From positions 25,303,866 through 25,367,865 of the forward strand of contig CM046298.1 in assembly GCA_025267735.1 (NCBI GenBank): a stretch of DNA of 64,000 bases. The letters run 5' to 3'. Numbering within the stretch: the first letter of the stretch is position 1; every line of letters begins with the position of its first letter. Made by a program: the position numbers and the translations under genes. This document shows, piece by piece, positions 1-12,900 of this stretch. The DNA comes from Mactra quadrangularis. Lineage: Eukaryota; Mollusca; Bivalvia; Venerida; Mactridae. Under the pieces are notes generated by a model. The model ran no database searches. It had not been told where the DNA came from and saw nothing but the letters and a program-made list of their open reading frames with translations.

Positions 1-887
1 GCACATTTATTAATGCTAGGTGAGACCTTTCACCAGCCTATATCTAAAAAAGTATACTAGCCCAGCTGAAAAGATTTTTATACTGTGTACAGAACATGTC
101 TACAATGCCTTTAATTGATTTAAAACTCATATTTGACGACATGAAAAAAATGAAAAAAAATGTGCCCAAATGTCCACCTTAATTGGGATTGAGTCAACTA
201 CTGTTAGCTAACGTTACGGGTACGGGAGAACTCAACACATAGACAACTCAACTGCAATACTCAACACAAAGTTGGGACTACTCAATCCGTTAGTAGGAGA
301 ATGAGTTGTCTCGGGTTGAGTTGTCTATGGGTTGAGTTGTTCCGACACTGCCGTTACGGAACGTTTTTGGAACGTTCAAGGTAACTGAACACGCTGCAGT
401 AATACTATTGACTTGCAAACGTGTTATACATCAGCAGTATAGATGTTTATTTGTTGGTTTTCTCAAAAATGTGTCTCTATACTATATTTACATGCACAAC
501 TCATCGCAGTTATCAACCATTTGATTAAGCTCAACATATTATGCTTAACATGGTGTCCCTTTTAAATGAGGTTCCTTCATATTAAGTAAATGCCGTCACC
601 ATGATTTGATATTCTAATATTTAAAATTATCATTCATTTTAAATTTAATAATGATTATATTGACATTATAATAATACAACAATTTTGCGTTCATACACGG
701 CACTATATCCTGCGCGTAGCAAATTGCCAACATGTGCGATAAGTTGTGCGACTTAGTGTAGAGAGATGTTATAACATCGTCCATGCTTAGAATGATATAC
801 ATGCGTAAATAATAAGCTGAGTCAATTACTCATGATAGTTGACTAAAAACAGTTGTGACGTCATGAATGATGATGACGTAAACTTAC
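1..887. other. Intron or flank, no exon recognised
   Basis: The sequence is AT-rich. At 226-345 there are scattered inverted copies of GTTGAGTTGTCTATGG-like words. At 352-400 there is a fragment (TTACGGAACG, GGTAACTGAACACGCTGC) matching the right end of the palindromic MITE at 38949-39260. No coding exon on either strand could be supported. Confidence 0.5.
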
Positions 888-995
888 TAAATGTCAACTT
901 GTATGTAGGGCCTTCTTTCATGTAAACATAATATTTCCAATTCCACTGTGCAACTGAAGGTATTTGCAACAAGGACGGGTCAGTATTTGCATCAC
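888..995 (-). CDS. Exon 11: last exon in the window
   Basis: The 108-nt exon (acceptor TTTTTTCAG, donor GTAAGTT) encodes DANTDPSLLQIPSVAQWNWK and then YYVYMKEGPTYKLTF. The D-P-S-L-L-Q-I-P-x-x-x-Q-W motif is the family's closing motif. The join across a 9.3-kb intron (996-10341) keeps phase. It leaves phase 1, and the next exon lies beyond or is unrecognised within 1-887. Confidence 0.83.
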
Positions 996-3900
996 CTGAA
1001 AAAATACACATACAAATGAGCCAAAATATATTTTTGCAACAAAACAGGTCCCAGGTCATATTAACTTGTTTTTGTGATGTATGGAATATAAAACAACTTT
1101 TAAGTAGTGAAATGTACCTGTCTGGAAATATTGCACTTATAAAATACACATTTAGACGGAAAGAAAATGCTTTAAAAAATCAATTAATCAAGCAAAAGTG
1201 ACTATTGTCAATGTCTCCCAAGTAAATTTTTGGTGATTTTGGTTAAAGCTACCTGTTGAAACCTTATGCAAAAGTGATGATGTTAATACATATTTTAGTT
1301 CATACATATTTACACAGAAAAACACACCTATACACTTAGTATAATTAGATGTTATCGTATTTTTTCTATCAGTTATGTTGTCCCCATAAACTACTTCCGT
1401 GCTGTAACAGAATTGGATAAAAAATAAATACAACGATTCCTCCATTTACAAAAGATACATCATTGTTTTCCTTTTTGAAAAGTATTCATTTATAATAATT
1501 TGCCTGCAACCGGAACACTCATTCTTGATCCCAAACACCAAAAATTATATTTTCAAGGCGGAGAGGTGGTTGCGTATATTTCTACCTAATCCTTTATGTA
1601 ACAATCAGAAAACTGTTTGAAATACAGACTTCCAATATTCTGAGCGATGAATAAAACTACATTTATCACATGTAAGACCATTCTAAATAAAAGTAAAGAA
1701 AACTGACATGCTGAGACTAATAAAGTGATGAAATGCATGCTATACATCCTTTATGTAACATTCAGTGTTGTAACACAACAAAATCGTTACACCAAGGAGT
1801 GATTTCGATACAGCATGGAATTTAGCTCGAAGATATTTTTCAATTTTGATTTTAATTGATAAAATCGATGTTCTTTTGAGTTAGCTATGTGTGTTGTTTT
1901 GTATACTCGCACATGAATAGGAAAGTTGGTATCTTTTGTGTATTTAAGATTAATCAAACAGAACTTGTTACATCAAGGAATAACTCACAATTGTTTCTAG
2001 AAGTAATATTGAAATAAACTTTAGTTTTGTTATGAGGATGTAACGTACATCTGATTACAACAGTTGTTTAAAACATAGCTAATTCTATGAAAATACCTAT
2101 ACAAAATGTTAATATTACAATGGCATTTACATGGTGATAATTGAAACACGTTTAAGGATTATTGAAGGACGATGTACAGTGTACATATGCTAACCAATTT
2201 TAATCCACTTGTAGGCGTCGGATCCTTACCGATTTTGGTTGTTTTGTGCCGTCTAGAGATACCCACAGACTTTGGTTTATGTGAGAAGGTTTGCTGTCAA
2301 AGGAGTTTGGACGATGAGTATGGATAAAAACCGATTTTTGTCAATTTGTGGATTCTGGATGCCAACCTAATTAGCTCGACTCGTGGAGTCTATTTGCCAA
2401 CTGACTTTAGACGAATTTTAGAGTTCGGATGCCAACCGATTATGGTTTTATCTGTTGGGTCCTAAGACAAACTGATTTGTATTCATTTTAGAGTCTGGAT
2501 GCCTACCGATTTTTTGTAAATATAAGGAGTCTTGACGCCAATCTATTTTTGTCGATTTAAAGAGCCTATTTGCTTATCAATTTTGGCCCACTTGCAGATT
2601 CTGGATCCGATTCCGATCTACGTTCATTTGTGTAATCTAGATGCTTTCCGATTTTGATCGATTTGTAAATCTCAAAATGCACTCGAATTTGGTCCATATA
2701 AACCGATTTTCGTCTATTTGTTAAGTCTTGATGCCAGCCGATATAAGTTGATGTTTAATCTAGGTGCCTACCGATTTTATCAATTTGTAGAGATTAGATG
2801 TCAACCTCTTTTGGTCTTTACGTACAGGCTAGATAGCAACCGATTTCGGTCTATACGTTCAGTCTAGAAGCCAAACCAACTTGTCTTTTTGTTGATTTTA
2901 GATGCAAAGAGAATTTGTCGATTTGTTGAGGCTAGATGCAGACCAAAGTTGTCTATTTATTGGGTCTAGATGCTAACTGAGTGTGTCTATTTGAAGAGTC
3001 CAAATACCAAAATGAACTCGTATATCTGTTTAGTCTAGATGCAATCTTCATTTGTCTATTTTTTAGTCTAGATGCCAACCGATTTTATCTATTTGTAGCG
3101 TGTAGATGTCAACATCGTTTGGTCTAATTGTACAGGCTAGATACCAACTGATTGCGGTTTATACGTAGAGTCTAGATGCAAACCGAATTCGTCTATTTGT
3201 TGAAAGTAGATGACAATCGAATTTCGTCAAATATAAGAGTCCAGATACCAAACAATTTTTCTTTTTGTTGAGTGTAGATGCCAACCTTATTTGTATATTT
3301 GTAGAATCTAGATGTCAACTTATTTTTGTCAATCGGATGATGCCAATCAATTTTTGCCAATTTGTAGATTTCAAGTGATAACCGAATTTTGTCTGCAGAA
3401 ATGTAGAGGCAAGATGCCAACTGGTTTTGTCTGTTTGTTGGGTCAAGATACTTAATTATGTTTGTCAAGTTGTATTGTCTCGATGTCAACCGATTTTTGT
3501 TTAATTGTAGAGTGCATATGCCAACTAATAGACCTAATCAGGATTTAAATTTATGTTTTTTTCCGTCCATGCACAGGCGGTACAACTAAGTTTTTTTTAG
3601 ACATTATTGCTAAACAGCACAAACAATGGATTAAATCCTTTTGATTTTTTACACGTGTTTTTATTGTCACAGTGAAAGTTTGTTTGTACCGGTGGGGAAA
3701 TCCCAAATATTTGAATTCCAGCTATAGTCTTTTTTGTATTTATAGAGTGCAAATGTCAACCGAATATTGTCTATTTGTAGAGTGTAGATGCCAACCGATT
3801 TATGAGTATTTATAGAGTCCAGATAGCAACCGACTTTGTCTATTTGTTGAGTCTAGATGCCAACCTATATTGGTTTCTTTGTAGAATCTGTATTTTAAGT

Positions 3901-6900
3901 TTTGAAGAGTCTTGATTACAACCCATTTTGTCTATTAGTAACGTCTAAAAGTCAAACGTTTGTGTCTATTTGTAAAGAAACCAACCTGTTTTGTCTATTT
4001 ATTGAGTGAATATGCCATCCGATATTTCTACTTGTAGCATCTGGTTGACGATCGAGTTTCGTCTATTTGAAGTGTGTACATGCCAACTGATTTTGTCTTT
4101 TTGTAGAGTCTGGCATAGAACATCTCAAGACAAAATGTAGTTAGATGCGAGTGAAATCATTTCACTAGCTTGCTTTAAAAACAAATCCCAGAAAAAGAAT
4201 AAGTATTTTCTTCATGGTAGTTCATGGGGGATTTATTCTTGAGAATGAACATGGGCGTCTGTTGGCATCTAGACTCTACGTAAAAGACTAGATATCATTG
4301 AACTTCAGACATATTGAACATTTAGTTCATTTATTTTTAAGGCTGAAAATGTTAGCCATTTTCCTTTTGTTATCATTGAGTGTTAGTTTATGGTGTTGGT
4401 CACCATATATTGTTCAGTGGCGAAACAATCTATCATAATAGTTTAAGACAAAACATTCAACGTAGAGATTAGATTGGCCTTGGTTGTAAATATCAAAATG
4501 CTTCTATGTCTACACATTGATAGTACAGTACTGTGTTACTTAAATTGTTTTCAGTCTGCAATATAAAGTTTTATTATCAACTTTCCTGACTCTAACAGTC
4601 ATCATTCTTTCATGTAACAAATAAATATTTTAAGTGTTGACCTTACTCATTAACTTTTATCTGAAGAATAAAGCATTCAATATTGAAACCTGTCTGTGTT
4701 TATCATACTGATAGTTCAATAATGCGTGGCTGAAGTAGTTTTCAGTCAGCAATATCAAGTTTTATTTTCAATTTTCCTAACTGTAACAGAACATATTCTT
4801 TCATGTAACAAAGAAGTATATTAAGTTTTTACCTAACTCGAATAACTTTTATCTGAAGTATAAAACACTCACTAGACAACTTTTTAAATGTTAATCTTTC
4901 ATTTCTTTATTATGTCCTTATTCATTGTTCATTGGTTCTTAAAATTTTAAACGAATTTCAGTAATTAACTCCTTCCTGTAACAAAAAATGTTCTCTGATG
5001 TAACGTATCATTCAGTAGTGTAACGAGTCATGTCGGACCGTTTTATTTTCTTCACAGTTCTGACAGCACTTATGATAAGTGGTGAATTTAAAGGGATAAA
5101 CCGATTTTATGAAAACAACTACAGAGAAAACCATTCTAATGCTTTTTATTTTTACAGTAAAACAAATAAGACTGGTAAAATGCCATGTTTACCCCTTCAG
5201 TGCGTACACGCAAGTCCACAGCAAACAGTCATCGTATTACAATAAACAATAAAACCTAAAATCAAAACGTATCTTAATTGAAGTTCTGCAACAGAAATTA
5301 AGTGAATAGGTGTAATCATAAGCCAGACATGGAAATATAAAAAATCGTTACATGAAGGAAATGATGAATCCAAGGTCAGGGATTATAATATTTTTTTCCC
5401 GAAACAGGTCGAAATGTTGGTCATTTTTACATGGGTTGTTAAGAGTATGCTTCAATCTAACAAAAAACATACCCCAAGTCACTCTCAAACATACTTTATA
5501 TTTTTGGATTTGATAGGCCAGTTTTGTTGCAAAAATATATTTTGACTCAAATAATTTTATTTTGACATTTCAATGTCAAATTCTGTCGTCCAAGTAAACA
5601 TTGTAGCTTTATTTGCATTACGTGTCCATATATTCAGACATTCTGCCATTAAGACCCTCGATTTTAATGCATCTGATAATGTTTCTGGTGAACAATGTTT
5701 ATCTTAACAAAATTTATTTGAACTGTGGTGAACAATGTTTATCTTAACAAAATTTATTTGAACTGAGATCATTAAGGTAGCTCCAAACTTTACCAATTAA
5801 TTTTCGACTTTCCTTCGATCTTACTCAAATTTAGTACACAAGTCAATAAATGTTTCGTCTTTTCGGTTGTGGTGCTCAAAATGCTTAAAACGTTGCTTTG
5901 GTAACGTCGTTGTGGGAATTGGCGCGTGACGTATTTTGCAGTGATTTTTGCCTTTCAGCGTTCATAAAATAGACAATAATTGACGGAAATTAAGGTGGTA
6001 TGGTACATCTGACTTTTTTTAGATTTGCATATAATTTTTGGTACCGTTGTAAAATTGACGATATTTCCGATTCGGATCTACACTTTATTTGACGTCATTC
6101 TTGCTAATAACGTTGCCATGACGTCGTAAACATGACGACCGCGTGCACTTTTTACGTCAGTCGACAATGGTAAGAAAACGTCTATACTGTGTTGCTAAAT
6201 CTTTATTTTCCGCGCCACAGCAACAAATTATACATCAATTTAAAGCTTACATCATTATCTACCACCTGAACAGTGTAAATATACGTTTAATATTAAAATA
6301 TTCGAAAAAGACAAAAACTTCCGAATTGGCAACATCAGACAAAATCCAGAAAAATTGCCTTCAAACCGGTTTTATGAAAAATCTGCCCGATAAATTTTTG
6401 CCAAGTTTTGATATGATGTAAAGCATGGTATAGACTTTCATACAGCAGAATTTGAGAAAAGTTGTCTGTACGATTTTTCCGCTATATGCGTTTAAGTATT
6501 ATCGGTATGACGTCAAAAACGTCGTTCTGACGTCAATATAAAGGATTGTCTGTTTGTCATAACCACGAATACTTGGTCATATGTTTTATTTTTCTAGACA
6601 AAATGACTAGGAACATGAAAATATGTAAAAATTGTATAGTTTTAACATACATATCAAAATCGAAAGATAAATTCAAACATAAAGTTTTAAATAAAGTAAG
6701 CCGTTATACATCCCTAGATACATTTATACATACATTCAATAGACTTATTTGGGAACTTAAATTTGTGGGTGTTTCCGTCCATCCACAAGTGATCAAAACA
6801 AAGTTTGTTACACATTATTGCTGAAAAACACACACTACAGATTAAACAGTATTGTTCTTTGTGGTCTGACGATGCTCAACAAAATAGACAACTCCGTACA

Positions 6901-9900
6901 TCTTAAATGATTTTGGCGCTGTATTTCATATACTCGTATTCTTTAATAATAACATCGACATGCCTTTGTGGTCGCCTTCAAAAATAAATTATTTATGCCT
7001 TGTATATTATATGAGTGTTAAATTAGCATATTGATATTTCATATATATGCGTACAAACTATTTTTAAAAGTTGAAGACACATGGAAAATGGTGATCGATT
7101 TTTCGCAGCATGCGTTCAAGTGTTATCGGTACGACGTCAAAACGTCATTTTGACGTCAACATAATAGTGCTGTAGAATAAAACTCGGAATTGGTTAAAAA
7201 GACTTTCTCTTGAAATTTTAATATAATTGCAAACGTTCTAATAGCTAGCCAAATAAATGTCGCCTAGATGAAATTAAAACTATCTTGAAATTGAAACAAC
7301 ACAATTTGGGTACAGTCCCGAATTTTTAAAAATAGATGCATACGTAAATGACGATGCGTCTATCTGTAACCTTATTGTTCCAGACGGAAAAGTATTAGCG
7401 AATGCCACACAGGTAAATGGTTTGAATGTATATGTTCAAAATGGAACAAGGTTGCTTTGTAAATACGCTTACGAATTTGACGCATTTCACCCAAATGAAT
7501 GACTTTCCTTGTTTATTGACTGAATAGACACATGACCAGGTAACATAAAAATATGTATGCACACAACAGTCTCATATTTGACTTTCAATTCTGCATAACT
7601 AAACTGCATGATATTATTTGATTCATAAGTGATTGGTGATAACTTGTTGATGATTTAAGTCATATAGCGAGCTAAAATTCACGTACACTGACAGTTCAAG
7701 GATGACCTGACAAGAGGGGAACTATGCCTCGCTTGAAAACAACACTAACTAAAAAAAGTCGAAATCGTCAATGAAAATGAGCTTTATGTGACACCAGGAC
7801 CATAAAGACACTTCGGTTTTGAAAAACATCTGGAATTCTGTGGCGAAAATAATGCAAATAGAGATAGTATTTGTTAGTTCTCTTTTATTAGTTATTGAGT
7901 AACTGTACGATATTTTGACTTCAAATTCAGGGCTGACATGTCGTTCACTACGGCTTATTACTAAATACTCAGGCACTATGGAAAAACACAAACTTCAAGT
8001 TACTTGATAAAATACCTCGGCTTTTATGAGATTCAGGCATATTGATTCATCTCATAATTGCCGAGTTTTCTAATAAGGGTATGTTTTTACCGATAAAATG
8101 CCGCCGTTTTGAATTTTGGTAAAATCTTATGTGTTTTTGATTATTGACCCTTACGTAATATCCTTTATCTATTGTACTATTTTTTTCAGGCTAAAATGAG
8201 TGTCTTCAGCCAAATTAAAAGGCCGTTATGAAAACAATTGATTATTAACATTATATAAACTACATTACTTTCTTTCATATTACTGTATGAAGGAAGATTT
8301 TTTATGTTATACTTATCATTCGCCTTGCATTTTCCATGTGCTTTTCATACTTTTGAATAAGAGTTTGTACTCAACAATATGTGTAAAAAATTAAAAATGC
8401 TGATTTAATACATTATTTATAATATTCAATACATAAACTATACAATCTTTATATATTTTCATGTTCTGGTCATTTTGTCTAGAAAAATAAAACATATGAC
8501 CAAGTATTCGTGGTTATGACAAACAGATAATCCTCTATCTTGACGTCAGAATGACGTTTTTGACGTCATACCGATAATACTTAAACGCATATAGCGGAAA
8601 AATCGTACAGACAACTTTTCTCAAATTCTGCTGTATGAAAGTCTATACCATGCTTTACATCATATCAAAACTTGGCAAAAATTTATCGGGCAGATTTTTC
8701 ATAAAACCGGTTTGAAGGCAATTTTTCTGGATTTTTTCTGATGTTGCCAATTCGGAAATTTTTGTCTTTTTCGAATATTTTAGTATTAAACGTATATTTA
8801 CACTGTTCAGGTGGTAGATAATGATGTAAGCTTTAAATTGATGTATAATTTGTTGCTGTGGCGCGGAAAATAAAGATTTAGCAACACATTATAGACGTTT
8901 TCTTACCATTGTCGACTGACGTAAAAAGTGCACGCGGTCGTCATGTTTACGACGTCATGGTAACGTTATTAACAATAATGACGTCAAATAAAGTGTAGAT
9001 CCGAATCGGAAATATCGTCAATTTTACAACGGTACCAAAAATTATATGCAAATCTAAAAAAAGTCAGATGTACCATACCACCTTAATCAAACAAACTTGT
9101 AAATATTCCACATACACATGACAAAGCGATGCAAAGACTGGTGGTAACGAATTACAGTATATATTGTGTTCTCATAGCTTTAAACGTCGACCGAATCAGT
9201 ATTATAAATTTGAAATAGAATTGTCGGTTATTGGGAACTTATTCCTTTACACTCATTTCAATTACTCGATCTTGATCAAACTCCTCACAGCGGTTACGTC
9301 ACGCGTTGCTACTTTAACCACTGCCTTCACATGAATCACGTGACGCAAGTAGTACCATGTGACTAATGTTTTAAATTTAAACTGGCAATAACGGTAAGCC
9401 TAAAATGTGTTAGGCGGAATGTAGCGAAAAATAACATTGAATGATAAAAAAATTGGTTGATTTACAAGTACTGACAAAGAAATAAGATAAATTAAATAGA
9501 AATATATCATCATGTACCAAAACTGTTTAATTCATGAATAAATTACAACGGAAAGTGAGCAAGGTCGGGACTGAGCTGCGTTGTCCACCCAATAGGATCC
9601 TTGGTCCACCTCACGCTACTTACATGATGCTTTTGTTGAGTAATCTTCAGTATTTATGATTAAACTTTATATATATGATACTGAATGATATATCATTTAT
9701 ATATCAAATGACTAAAATAGGTGCAATTATCTATTTAATATTTACTTTGCGTAACATTTTGTTATTTGTGCAATTTTACGCACTTTAGGTAACCGGTGTC
9801 AGGGTGAAATTAATCTTGTTTTTTTTACAAGTTATTTATTCATACTATTTATTTTTTCGCTTTATGTACTTTGAACATCATATTTTACTAAGAGAAGACT

Positions 9901-12900
9901 AAATTTCTTGAAAATATTGAATTGTAAAAGAAAAGATGAAAAAAGTTTTTCGGCTCTCTGAGGGACGAATTTAACTTGTGGTGGCAGTGGTTATTGATTT
10001 GATAAAGGGAGATAACCGCTGCGGGGAGTTTGGATCTTGATTTCAAAGAAAGATAAACATTCTTATACATTGCCTCATTTGCAGCACGTGGACCTTCATG
10101 AATGAATAATCTCGGAAGGATTCGTGGGGGTCTACCCTGGCGGCTTGGGGTTTTACTACTTAAGCGAGACGAAGCACATAACGGTTATGCAATATATTTC
10201 TTGTAGTGTACAAAATGGTAGTTTCAAAATGGCGCGTAAGTATGTCCAAGGTTATTCGAAGTGAATGGCCGAGGAGGTCCAAATGACATTGTCTGTTCAT
10301 TTTAAATATAAGAGAGGTAATAACCGTATAATTTTTCTTACCTGGTGCATGAAAAAAGTATCCTATATCCTGTCCAAAAAACTGTTCTGTATTAATTGTA
10401 TCTTGGTATAGTGGGTTTACGGTTGTTGTTGTGAACGCGTCATTATCAACGACAACAAAAGTATCGCTAGGGTCATCTGTATTTATAACAAACTGCCCAC
10501 TATACGATTGTGGATTGGAGACGACAAAATAGTCGTCGAATCTATCAATTGGCGTGAGCTGAAACATATAGACATATTGAAAGAGATAAACATAAAAAAA
10601 TGTCATGCATTATACTTTGTAATACCGTATCTATCGCAAGTGTGACTTATCCGATCGATTATGTCACATCCGTCAGCCGAATTTATAGAACCCATAATGA
10701 GACATATTCCGTTGGAAATAGTTTTTTCATATTCATCATGGACCATACTGTCGTCTGCTTGCATGCTTATAATGCTTCTTTATCGATGCAAAACTGGCTT
10801 TGTTGTGAATGTGTTGATTTCTTATTGCTATGATTAAACAGAAAATATAGCAATTAGAAATCAGCAGCCGGTATTGCTTTGCAAAAGACCTATGGCTATT
10901 CCAGCCATTTCTTGTTTTTTTCGTTGTGCATATCAACACAATAATGATTATCAACAAAACTGACCATGTGGGATTTTCGTACGAGAAGTACGTGTTCATT
11001 TCCGCTTTTCAGCACATGTGCGACAAAACCCATTTTGCATCAATAATCAAGCACAAAAACAATGCAAGCAGACGATAGTATGGTTCTATATAAATTTCCA
11101 CCATCGATCAGACAAAAATGTTTAAAAATAATATAAAATTTTCCTACAGTAAGGAAATCGATGTACTTAGAAGTTAAGTAGTATAAACTGTGGGGTATAT
11201 ATTTTGTAATAAATATTTTTGTAATTTGTCTCAATCCTTGCTACTACAAAATTTTAATATTACTGTATATAACAGAGGCGGATCTAGCAGGGGGGTTCAG
11301 GGAGGGGGGTCCGGACCCCATCCCTTGAATTTCAAAAATGCACCTGTCCACTAAAGTATTTCTTGATTTTTAGTCATTTTTAAGTAGCATGAGGCAAATT
11401 TTCTTTGTGCTTTACACAGATTTAATGGTCTCGTAGTTTTTAATATTAATATGTTGCATTATTCTGCCAAACTTGTATAATGTGGTTGTGGTTTAAAAGT
11501 TTGCACCCCATCCCCTAGAAAACTTTGGACCCCCTCTAGAAAAAAGTCCTGGATCCACCCCTGTATTATATGCATAAATGTTAGTACTGACTTCAATAAA
11601 TATTGTTTTTACCAAGAGGTACTATGTCTTATTTGCATAATCGTGTAGAAACGCAGTAAAGTTACCAAAAGGGAAAGTTTTGTTTTTGAATTACAAAAAA
11701 TACGTACGGTTAACATCACGAGCTGGAATGTACGTATTTAACATGCACTAAATGATTTTTCATTTGAAGTCAATCATAACTATTTTATACCTGTCAACTA
11801 TTAAAAAAATACCAATATAATGGTTAAGGCATTTACACAATCAACTAAGGAATTCTTGTTATGGTTCTCAATTTTGATATACATCAACTTACGAATATGC
11901 ATTGAATGCCAGGTTTATACATAACGACTTTACCTGGGTCATAACATCGCCAGTATCTGGGTTAAGGTTGTGACTTTCATCTTGTGCCCCAAATATCACA
12001 CCGACCTTTTCGTCAGCAGAAATACCGATTTCTTTACATGCACTATCACAATAAATGTGGAAAACCTCTCCTTCCTCTAAAGTCACTACTGATGTTGCAG
12101 GGGATCCGGTAACAGCTGTAGAATCGATCTAAAAAGTTAGATAATAAACATTATTATAGAACCTGCATTACCTTTTAGGAAGCAAAACACGATTCTTGAC
12201 ATTTTTGAGAGTAAGTCATAATTTGGATAAGGGCCTTTAGTCAGTTATTCCCCCTTGAATACTCTTCAAATAGGTTGGTCCAATTAGATTAGTTGGATTA
12301 CTCGGATTTTACCCTAACTTTTCAATGTTAATTTGCCAATATTAATCTTAAATAACTTTTTTGTAAATCATTTAATTTGTTTGAAATTCAAGCTAAGTAT
12401 TTTTAGGGTAGGGAACTATCTAAATTTCACCTCTTCAGTTAATATTTTCATTTACAAGAAAGATATTAGATGAAATATTTTGTTATCCTTACATAGGACT
12501 TAATGATAAACTCCGAGGATTCCAACTGTAAGGACCTACTTAGTTACCAATTGGCTTGCTTCAGGTTTTATCAGGGGAAGATAACTGACAAAAGTCCCTA
12601 ATTAATAATAATTTACAGGGAAGACTTGATTGGTTCTCGTAGGTCATGTGACAGACGAACGGCTACATGTTATAATGTATGAATCAAGTAATCAGGCAAA
12701 TCAAACTCAGTTACCAAATTCCAAGATAGATCTTTATAGTAATAGTAGTATAGTTATAATTTCAGCACGATTTATAGTAGGCGTTAACAAGTAAATTGGC
12801 TTTAAATTCGACTGCAAAATTCCATGTTGCAAATGTTTCTATACTTATCGGTAAGTTTAAATTGCCGTTAGTTGGAAATCCACAGCAATATATCTTAGCA

